DNA of 64,000 nucleotides, taken from contig NZ_CACVAO010000002.1 in the NCBI RefSeq assembly GCF_902726645.1, positions 1-64,000 of the forward strand, in the 5' to 3' direction. Of this stretch, positions 35,428-41,195 are shown one piece after another. How positions within the stretch are numbered: the first letter of the stretch is position 1; every line of letters begins with the position of its first letter. A program made the translations under genes and the position numbers. Below the pieces are notes generated by a model that was given only the letters and a program-made list of their open reading frames with translations, was not told the origin of the DNA and did no database searches. This DNA comes from Halobacillus ihumii (GTDB taxonomy: Bacteria > Bacillota > Bacilli > Bacillales > Halobacillaceae).

Positions 35428-35812
35428 ATGAATCAAGACATGGGAAGATATCTTGATGAAATGTATTATTTTCCCCCTTGTCATAAAAGTGCTAAAGAAT
35501 GATAAAAAGCTTTTCCAAGAATTCAAAATGAGGAATGTCTACTTAGACAAAGTGGATTCGGTTATCGAATCCGTACAAACTGATCTCAACCATGTGAAAC
35601 AACAAATGTATTCGGTTTATCATGTAGATATCAAACAGTTGAATCAAAAAGGTGAAGTATTACAATACAAATGGACTACAAGAGACCAGGACGGGATTAT
35701 TGAGCTTTCGTCTAGCCAACTCCGGGAACATACAAAAAATATGCTGCAAGAATACTTCTATGGCTCCTTAGCAAAACCTTATAAACCAAAAGTTCGAACA
35801 TGGGATGAATAA
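35428..35812 (+). pseudogene. Conserved hypothetical protein with early frameshift
   Basis: A well-placed AAAAGGTGA precedes ATG 35428, which encodes MNQDMGRYLDEM and then hits a shifted frame near 35463. The continuation lies one frame over: IIFPLVIKVLKNDKKLFQEF... to the stop at 35812 (about 115 aa). A one-base insertion near 35463 explains both. The remaining body is helical and conserved-looking. It may be a genuine lesion or a sequencing error. Confidence 0.5.
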
Positions 35813-35849
35813 CATGTTCTTAAGTATAGGAAATGTGTATATGTCCTGT

Positions 35850-35990
35850 TTTCGAGGTACACTAAACATAGAAGTAGCTAAATTAAGAAGGCCCACGGTG
35901 CTTTAACAACGCAGGTCACAACAGACCGAACTATCAAGAGGATAAGGCTTTAATGGTGTCCTTTTGCCATCACATAAGGGGGTCTGTTGT
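35850..35990 (+). pseudogene. Degenerate copy of the type I antitoxin RNA locus
   Basis: Repeats features of 36095-36272: GAGGTACACTAAACATAGAAG against GTGGTATAATAAGCATAGAA, and CCCACGGTGCT against ACCGCAGGTGCT. An imperfect CAACAGACC...GGTCTGTTG inverted repeat takes the place of the terminator. No toxin-like frame is left opposite it. Confidence 0.35.
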
Positions 35991-36114
35991 TAGTGCTATT
36001 GAACATGATATAGGCAAGCAGCCTTTCCCATTAAGGAAAGGCTGAAACAAACTACTCAAGGGCGGTTTAGGTCGTTCAGGTGTACAAAGTTGCTGTCCGT
36101 GGTATAATAAGCAT

Positions 36115-36272
36115 AGAAACAACAAATAATCATAAAATAAAGAAAGACCGCAGGTGCTACTAACACCATACGGTCTAAATACAATATGATCAGTTCCCCT
36201 ACAAGGGGGGACGGAGCAGTAAGGAACAGACCTCACCACGAGCCGCTAACTCAGAAGGTGGGGTCTATTTTT
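36115..36272 (+). ncRNA. Antitoxin RNA of a type I toxin-antitoxin pair
   Basis: Extended -10 TG-G-TATAAT (36100-36108) starts a transcript of about 155 bases that ends at the hairpin AGACCTCACC (36228-36237) / GGTGGGGTCT (36257-36266) plus TATTTTTT. It overlaps the 3' end of the toxin mRNA from the opposite strand, the layout of txpA/RatA and bsrG/SR4. Confidence 0.6.
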
Positions 36273-36342
36273 TATGGTTTATGATCGTAACAACAAGTGT
36301 TGCGAAGGCGATCATCAAAAATAGAACTTCAAAGGTTGTCAA
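36265..36342 (-). CDS. Type I hydrophobic toxin (holin-like toxin family)
   Basis: 25-residue peptide TTG-started: LTTFEVLFLMIAFATLVV followed by TIINHKK. The 'S/TT(Y/F)E-L-LMI-FA-L' pattern and basic end match the putative holin-like toxin (TxpA/BsrG-like) family. AAAGGGGGTG lies 7 bases before the TTG. A minus-strand extended -10 (36443-36448, TATAAT on that strand, with TG) is the probable promoter. It likely inserts in the membrane and stabilises the plasmid by killing cells that lose it. Confidence 0.65.
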   Translation of the reverse strand: MTTFEVLFLMIAFATLVVTIINHKK

Positions 36343-36489
36343 AGGCTAACACCCCCTTTGCATCCGACATGTCCAAAAGACACGACAAACAGCAGGAATG
36401 CGCCGACCCCGACCTTGAGAAAAACCGAACCATTGTACATTAATTATAACATGTAACCATTGTTAAATGGGGCTTATACAATGATTTGT

Positions 36490-36607
36490 AGTTTTAATTT
36501 ATAAAAAACATCTACATTTAAAATTAAATTTAATATTGTTATTAGTATTCATATTAGATTCGATTTCAGTACTAATATGAGTATTGATGTTAACACTTAC
36601 ATTAGTG
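36490..36607. repeat. Hexamer-periodic AT-rich tract between TA locus and hfq-like gene
   Basis: About 17 phased 6-bp units (GTTATT AGTATT CATATT ... AGTACT AATATG AGTATT GATGTT AACACT TACATT AGTGCT) running up to the stop of the gene at 36608. Same register pattern as the tracts at 25614, 37235 and 38296. Confidence 0.7.
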
Positions 36608-36805
36608 CTAAATAATATACTTAACGGCCCCTTTGAAAACGGTCACTTCTACAGCCTCTCCGTTCTTTTCCGTTTCCAGAATGATTTCATACTGGAATAC
36701 TTTCAGTAACTTCCCTTTCATCACTTTTCCATCAAGAAAACAAATCGAAATGTTTTCCCCTATTTTGTGGATATACCCGTACTTCTTCTTTTCGCTAGTT
36801 CCCAT
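36608..36805 (-). CDS. Hfq/Sm-like RNA-binding protein
   Basis: 65 residues. 'GENISICFLDGKVMKGKLLKVFQYEIILETEK...VTVFKGAVKYI' matches the Sm1 (hydrophobic strands with the Gly in 'LDG...KG') and Sm2 (K-G/H-A-V/I-xxI) motifs of Hfq-like folds, with a short basic N-terminus. It is the last gene of the par group and could act on the plasmid's antisense RNAs. Compared with Hfq the residues 'YKHA' are 'FKGA', so RNA contacts may differ. Confidence 0.65.
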   Translation of the reverse strand: MGTSEKKKYGYIHKIGENISICFLDGKVMKGKLLKVFQYEIILETEKNGEAVEVTVFKGAVKYII

Positions 36806-36829
36806 TACCTTATTTCCCCTTTCCTTTTG

Positions 36830-37051
36830 CTAAGTCGTTCTACTACGAGACACTTTTCTATACAAAGCAATGACAGCTCTGTTTTCTCTTTCCCATTCCT
36901 GATTTTTCAGCATTGGAATATTAAATGCTTGTTCCATTTCCGTCATGAGCGTGGCAAAACGACGATCCTTTTCTCCGGTTGATAAACCACATGTAATTGT
37001 TTCTTCATACCTTCTATTGAATGCTTTTAATGCTGCTCTTTTTTTAGTCAT
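36830..37051 (-). CDS. Small basic hypothetical protein of the par group
   Basis: 73 residues, helical and basic (KKRAALKAFNRRYEET; KVSRSRTT). GAGAGG precedes the ATG. It lies 15 bases after the RHH partition gene and 24 bases before the hfq-like gene, so it is probably in one operon. Family unknown. Confidence 0.6.
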   Translation of the reverse strand: MTKKRAALKAFNRRYEETITCGLSTGEKDRRFATLMTEMEQAFNIPMLKNQEWERENRAVIALYRKVSRSRTT

Positions 37052-37066
37052 TCAGGTACCTCTCAT

Positions 37067-37507
37067 CTATGACTTAAAAACGGATTTCAAGAACTCATTA
37101 ACGAGGTTAGATCGTGCCCCTTTCCCGTGCTTCTTTCCGAATTTCTCAAATTCTTTTGCGATATCCTCATCGAGATGAATACTCACTTGCCGTTTCTTTA
37201 CTGGCTTCTCTTTTCCTGTGACCGCAGAAACAATACTTTCTATGTTGTTAGTGTTAGAACTGGTTTCATTATTATCATTAGTATTAGTGTTAACACTTTC
37301 ATTAGTTTTATTTTCAGTACTAGAATTAGACTTAGAGTTATTATTAGTACTGGATTTAAAACTTATATTAGAATTATCTTTGACGTTCTTATTGTTTTTA
37401 GATTCAGTGTTATTATCCGTTTCATTATTTGTATTAGTGTTAGTGTTCTTATTCTTATCAGTATTAGCGACTTTTCCAAATCCGGCCAACCCTTTTTTAT
37501 TACTCAT
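37067..37507 (-). CDS. ParB-like ribbon-helix-helix centromere-binding protein with Asn-rich linker
   Basis: 146 residues from ATG 37507 (an ATG at 37513 is also possible). N-terminus MSNKKGLAGFGKV is the short basic/Gly motif used by such proteins to activate ParA. Residues about 15-90 are an Asn/Thr/Ser-rich linker encoded by a 6-bp periodic DNA tract. The C-terminus (about 100-146: KKRQVSIHLDEDIAKEFEKF) is a ribbon-helix-helix DNA-binding domain. It overlaps the end of parA, so the two form a type Ib partition cassette. Confidence 0.82.
   Translation of the reverse strand: MSNKKGLAGFGKVANTDKNKNTNTNTNNETDNNTESKNNKNVKDNSNISFKSSTNNNSKSNSSTENKTNESVNTNTNDNNETSSNTNNIESIVSAVTGKEKPVKKRQVSIHLDEDIAKEFEKFGKKHGKGARSNLVNEFLKSVFKS
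37235..37470. repeat. Hexamer-periodic tract inside the partition protein gene
   Basis: Roughly 39 phased 6-bp units (ATTAGT, GTTAAC, ATTAGA, TTCAGT and variants) spanning the linker codons of the gene at 37067-37507. Six bases equal two codons, giving alternating Asn-Thr, Asn-Asn and Ser-Asn dipeptides. Same pattern as the three intergenic tracts. Confidence 0.75.
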
Positions 37508-38282
37508 CCTCATTGATCTCCTTCCATAGTTCAAAATAGACATTTGCTTTTTGTATATTTTTACCCAGGGTAGCAGGTAAATTATCATACGCCACGGAAC
37601 TTGCAAATCGGATGGTTGAAGGAATATACGTATCAAACATTTTCACGCCATTTTCTATGGCGTATCTGCGTGTTTCTTGCATGACTTCTTGGTGCAGTGT
37701 TGTTTGGTAATTCACCATTGTTGCAAACACACCGAGCAAGTTTAGGTCAGGATTATATTGCTCTTTAAAATCTTCAATGGTTTGCAGCACTTTTATTAAC
37801 GATCTCATTGAGTATGATTCTGGATTGTAAGGAATCAACACTTCATCAGCAAATGTAAAGGCGTTGCCGACCATCAGGGACAAAGAAGGTGGCGTATCTA
37901 TAAAAATATAATCGTACTCATTTTTTAATTTAGCACATGTCTTTTTCATGATGGTAAATGGTTCAGGGTATTGATCTCTGTCTCCGATCACTCCGAAGTC
38001 AAATCCTACTAAATCATCATTAGCAGGTAAAATATCAATATAATCATGCGCCTTTACAATGACTTCTTTAGGGTCCGTTTCTTCAAGCAATACATTGTAT
38101 AATCCCTGTTCAAAATCATTATCTGGATTAAAGCCGAAGGTTAGTGCAACATTCGACTGATTGTCCGCATCAATGATGAGGACTTTCTTTTTTTCGGTAG
38201 CTAAAACTCCTGCCAAATTCGTTGCTGTTGTCGTTTTCAACGAACCGCCTTTGTTGTTATTAATACAAATAACAGTACCCAA
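37500..38282 (-). CDS. parA: ParA-family partition ATPase
   Basis: 260-residue Walker-type ATPase (ParA/Soj). Deviant Walker A 'NNKGGSLKTTTATNLA' near the N-terminus (residues 8-18), Walker A' 'YIFIDTPPSL' and 'LIIDADNQSN'. TTG at 38282 is the start: AGAGGTGG lies 7 bases upstream, while the longer open frame to 38480 runs through the periodic tract. It lacks an N-terminal DNA-binding domain, as in type Ib systems. Confidence 0.92.
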   Translation of the reverse strand: MGTVICINNNKGGSLKTTTATNLAGVLATEKKKVLIIDADNQSNVALTFGFNPDNDFEQGLYNVLLEETDPKEVIVKAHDYIDILPANDDLVGFDFGVIGDRDQYPEPFTIMKKTCAKLKNEYDYIFIDTPPSLSLMVGNAFTFADEVLIPYNPESYSMRSLIKVLQTIEDFKEQYNPDLNLLGVFATMVNYQTTLHQEVMQETRRYAIENGVKMFDTYIPSTIRFASSVAYDNLPATLGKNIQKANVYFELWKEINEDE

Positions 38283-38295
38283 ATTAATACCACCT

Positions 38296-38455
38296 CTCAA
38301 ATTATATTTAATGTTGTTACTTATTATTATACTTTGACTAACTCTAAAGTCAACACTTACATAAGTACTTTTATTGAATCTAACCATAAAATTAAAATTA
38401 ATACTAAATCTAATCATAATTGTGATTTTAAATTTATTTCTAAATCTTATTGGAG
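38296..38455. repeat. Hexamer-periodic tract upstream of parA (candidate centromere)
   Basis: About 26 phased units such as AATGTT, TATACT, AACACT, AGTACT, AATACT, AAATCT and GATTTT, directly before the parA ribosome site. Partition sites of type Ib systems often lie here, as repeated short RHH binding sites. Confidence 0.72.
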
Positions 38456-38506
38456 TGAAGAATAAGTTTATAGGGGTCACCCAAAGGGTCTACTACCAGT
38501 TTCTAA

Positions 38507-38963
38507 GATAGCCAAGTACGCTATCTAACAAATTGGTGTATCTCGCTTCCCTCTAAAATCGTCGATAACAACGGGCTGTAGCAAAGGGGTAGGTCGTGAA
38601 GCAAAAACAGTCCGATAAGTTCCTGTCGATTTCTTAACGGGTGAACGATGACAAAACCATCAAGACCGTTCAAAAGGGATAGCAGGCTACGCCTGCTTTT
38701 TATTATGGTTATTTTTCCTTTTGCACTCCGAATCGTACAACGCCCTAAATCTTCTAACCTTCCAATGGGGCAGGTACCGTATGCCTTTCCCCATTGGAAG
38801 CTAAGAAGATTATGAAACCATCAATAAACTTTCACGGCATAGCCTTCGCTTTCGCTACGGTATTCCATGTTTTATTGACAGTTTCATATAGGGGTTGTGA
38901 GATTCTCCATAGCAAAAGGGAAAAATAATCCCCTTTAGGGGACTTACTCCGTTTCGGAGTTAC
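38507..38963 (+). other. Long structured non-coding element, copy B
   Basis: Same order of blocks as 16964-17460: hairpin GATAGC/GCTATC; TCGCTTCCCTCTAAAAT and CGATAACAACGGGCTGT; GGGTGAACGA (38639-38648); terminator-like GCAGGC/GCCTGC plus TTTTT (38692-38711); block CTTTTGCACTCCGAATCGTA (38718-38737, one mismatch to copy A); hairpin CTTCCAATGGGG/CCCCATTGGAAG with CCGTATGCC in its loop; TCAATAAA/TTTATTGA hairpin; AAAGGG/CCCCTTT; CTCC-GTTTC-GGAG (38947-38959). It stands directly before the ardC operon. Confidence 0.72.
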
Positions 38964-38999
38964 AAAAATCAAAAATAATTTCAAAGGAGCGAAAAGCAA

Positions 39000-39206
39000 A
39001 TGATAGTAAATTTCAATAGTGCCAAAGCAGACAAAGGAAAATATTTTGTTCATACCAAAAAAGGGGGAAGTCGCAATGCTGAAAGGATAGAAGGTAAATC
39101 TGCATGGTGTGTGCAGTATGAACAAACCGATGGAAACAAAGTTCCCTTGTCTTGGGTAGGAAAAGGTCTGGTTGTTGAAATAGAAAAGAAAGGTGGTGAA
39201 CGGTAA
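39000..39206 (+). CDS. Hypothetical protein before ardC-like gene
   Basis: 68 residues, basic, beta-rich, with a tryptophan pair (SAWCVQYEQ; PLSWVGKG). AAAGGAG precedes the ATG. Stop overlaps the ATG of the ardC-like gene (TAATG), so the two are coupled. First gene after element B. Family not recognised. Confidence 0.65.
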   Translation: MIVNFNSAKADKGKYFVHTKKGGSRNAERIEGKSAWCVQYEQTDGNKVPLSWVGKGLVVEIEKKGGER

Positions 39207-40033
39207 TGAGTAAAAAAATCTATGAAATGATTACGAATCAGATCATAAAGAAGTTGGAGGAAGGGACAGTCCCTTGGAAAAAACCTTTTAAAAATGGTGT
39301 AGCTATTAATTGGAAAACACAAAATCCATATCGCGGCATTAATACCATGCTTTTAGAGGGTGGAGAGTACGCCACATTTAAACAAATAAAAGAGAGTGGG
39401 GGAAAGGTTAAAAAGGGAGAGAAAAGCCAAATCGTTGTTTTTTGGAAGTGGTTAGAGGTTGAGGATGAAGAAACAGAAAAAGAAAAAAAGATCCCATTTT
39501 TACGTTATTATCGGGTCTTTGAAATTAATACACAAGTTGAAGGGTTAGAAAGTAAACGAGACACAGAAAGTTACAATCATAATCCCATCGAAGAAGCTGA
39601 AAAAATTAAACGGGAATATGTAAATGCGCCGTCCTTTAGTTTTATATCTGGTGCCGCATATTACAAGCCTTTCGAAGATAAAGTTAATGTCCCACCTATA
39701 AAAGATTTCGAGGATGTAAACAAGTATTATAGTACGCTGTTTCATGAACTTATTCACTCAACTGGACACAAAGAAAGATTAAGCAGGGAAGGTATCACAG
39801 GGACTATAAAATTCGGGAGTGAAAACTACAGCAAAGAAGAATTAATTGCAGAGCTTGGGGCTTCCATGTTGTGTGGAGTAACGGGAATAGAAAATACAAC
39901 AATTGATAACAGCGCATCGTATATTCAATCATGGTTGCGAGCATTAAAGAATGATAAAACATTAATTATAAGGGCGTCTCAACAAGCGCAAAAAGCCAGT
40001 GACTACATTCAGGGCCTAACATTTAAATATTAA
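39206..40033 (+). CDS. ardC: ArdC-like antirestriction protein
   Basis: 275 residues: N-terminal single-stranded-DNA-binding domain (about 1-130: 'IIKKLEEGTVPWKKPF', 'NPYRGINTMLL', 'KKGEKSQIVVFWKW') and C-terminal zincin domain with HELIHSTGH (about 180-188) and a downstream Glu in 'ELIAELGASML'. ArdC proteins protect incoming plasmid DNA from restriction. It lies about 1 kb from oriT on the side that enters first, the usual leading-region position. Confidence 0.9.
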   Translation: MSKKIYEMITNQIIKKLEEGTVPWKKPFKNGVAINWKTQNPYRGINTMLLEGGEYATFKQIKESGGKVKKGEKSQIVVFWKWLEVEDEETEKEKKIPFLRYYRVFEINTQVEGLESKRDTESYNHNPIEEAEKIKREYVNAPSFSFISGAAYYKPFEDKVNVPPIKDFEDVNKYYSTLFHELIHSTGHKERLSREGITGTIKFGSENYSKEELIAELGASMLCGVTGIENTTIDNSASYIQSWLRALKNDKTLIIRASQQAQKASDYIQGLTFKY

Positions 40034-40085
40034 AAATTCCCCTTCATGGTGATTCCTTTGAGGGGAATAAAGGAGATTGAAGAAG

Positions 40086-40262
40086 ATGAAATATAAAACG
40101 AACAAAACAGTAACAATAAATACTTACAAAGGAAGTTTTGAAGTCTCTGAAAATTGGTTGAAACAAAACACTGAAGGAATGAATATAAGTGAATTTCTAA
40201 GTAGCTATACTTGGGATGATGGAGAAAGGTTATACAATAAATTGTTAGAGGAAATTGAATGA
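40086..40262 (+). CDS. Small hypothetical leading-region protein
   Basis: 58 residues from ATG 40086 (AAGGAG 10 bases upstream; a TTG at 40077 is possible). Contains 'TVTINTYKGSFEVSENWLKQ' and an acidic C-terminus. Cotranscribed with ardC. Family unknown. Confidence 0.55.
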   Translation: MKYKTNKTVTINTYKGSFEVSENWLKQNTEGMNISEFLSSYTWDDGERLYNKLLEEIE

Positions 40263-40270
40263 TAAACGCT

Positions 40271-40302
40271 GTTTACCCGGTTTCGATTCTGACCGGGTAA
40301 AC
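40271..40302. repeat. 10-bp inverted repeat behind the ardC operon
   Basis: GTTTACCCGG and CCGGGTAAAC flank a 12-base loop just after the stop at 40262. No T-run follows, so it may be a processing or single-strand feature rather than a terminator. A second hairpin AAGCAGGC/GCCTGCTT lies at about 40346-40367. Confidence 0.6.
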
Positions 40303-40455
40303 TGTTACGCATGGATGAAAAACTAAGGTTTTTCTTTGGTTTAAAAAGCAGGCATCGAGCCTGCTTATTGGTTGCTGAAGCAACCATGAAAACAAGGAAA
40401 AAACACTGACGAGTTTTCACTATTCAATTCAAATTATGACTCCATGATGTAAGAT

Positions 40456-40710
40456 TTATAGATTAACATTAGAGGGATGATATTTGTTGGGTTTATTTTG
40501 ATTGACGTATTGAGAAAACATTTTAAGTAATGCCTCTGTATCTTCAATGGATAAATGTTCACATTCAAAATACTTTTCAAGTAAAGCACCTTTTTGGATA
40601 ATTCTTCTGGTTCGTTCTCTACGTTCTTTTGATTCGACCTTTTGACGATCACGACTGATTTCAAGTTCCAATTCATTAATTTTTGCTTGGATTCGATCAA
40701 TCTTATTCAT
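40456..40710 (-). CDS. Small coiled-coil protein near oriT (possible relaxosome accessory)
   Basis: 84 residues, helical: N-terminal coil 'KINELELEISRDRQKVESKERR' then 'FECEHLSIEDTEALLKMFSQYV'. Divergent from the relaxase gene across oriT and 12 bases after its upstream neighbour. The alternative frame 40434-40700 is a shadow. MobC-like accessory proteins have this size and location. Confidence 0.6.
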   Translation of the reverse strand: MNKIDRIQAKINELELEISRDRQKVESKERRERTRRIIQKGALLEKYFECEHLSIEDTEALLKMFSQYVNQNKPNKYHPSNVNL

Positions 40711-40721
40711 GAATAATTACC

Positions 40722-40958
40722 TTAATATTGTTTTGCGTATTGATCTGAAGATGATGTTTCTAAATTTGAATTTTGTTCGTCAAATTGATCTTTAAGGTAA
40801 CTAATTAGTTCAATTGCTTTTTTTTCATCTTCATAATCTAGGTTAAATGTTTTTAAAAATTGTTTACCAATTTTATTTTCAAACTTCAGTTTTTCTTCTT
40901 TGATTTGTTTTTGAAGTTCTTCGATTTTCTCTTGCTTACTTTTAATTCTATTTGCCAT
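40722..40958 (-). CDS. Small coiled-coil protein near oriT
   Basis: 78 residues beginning MANRIKSKQEKIEELQKQIKE, a basic coil, followed by 'YEDEKKAIELISYLKDQ'. AAAGGAG lies before the ATG. It forms an operon with the gene at 40456 and may also be a relaxosome accessory factor. Confidence 0.6.
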   Translation of the reverse strand: MANRIKSKQEKIEELQKQIKEEKLKFENKIGKQFLKTFNLDYEDEKKAIELISYLKDQFDEQNSNLETSSSDQYAKQY

Positions 40959-41057
40959 CAGTTAATCGCTCCTTTGGGGTTTTATTTTATTGTGGCATAA
41001 TTCAAATAATATTGCAATAATTTTCCCTGTTTGCTATAATGTTCCCAAGTTCAATGA

Positions 41058-41096
41058 ACGAAGGGCGCACTTATGCACCGTTTTTAACGGTGCGCC
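41058..41096 (-). other. oriT: Origin of transfer (oriT), RSF1010/pSK41 type
   Basis: Minus-strand reading: inverted repeat GCACCGTT-aaa-AACGGTGC, then ATAAGTGCGCCCTT. TAAGTGCG^CCCT next to a hairpin is the known nick region recognised by MobQ relaxases such as MobA of RSF1010 and Nes of pSK41. The nick would fall near 41065. The minus strand is therefore the transferred strand, entering toward lower coordinates. Confidence 0.85.
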
Positions 41097-41195
41097 AGTA
41101 CCTGTCAAACTAACGTTTGAGAAGGATAACGCCCTCAAATGATATGTGGTAAAATTCGCTTCGCTCATGTTGAAAAAGAAAGGAGGATGTATGTT

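Noticed and set aside
37127..37529. Plus-strand open frames of 103-129 codons opposite the partition protein
   Set aside because: They are by-products of the hexamer-periodic tract, made of Ile/Ser/Val/Leu repeats, with no ribosome site. The minus-strand RHH gene is clearly the real one.
38832..39125. Minus-strand ORF of 97 codons over element B
   Set aside because: It crosses structured blocks conserved in copy A, where the frame is not open, and has no ribosome site.
40434..40700. Alternative minus frame of 88 codons
   Set aside because: It overlaps almost entirely the better supported coiled-coil gene at 40456-40710 in another frame.
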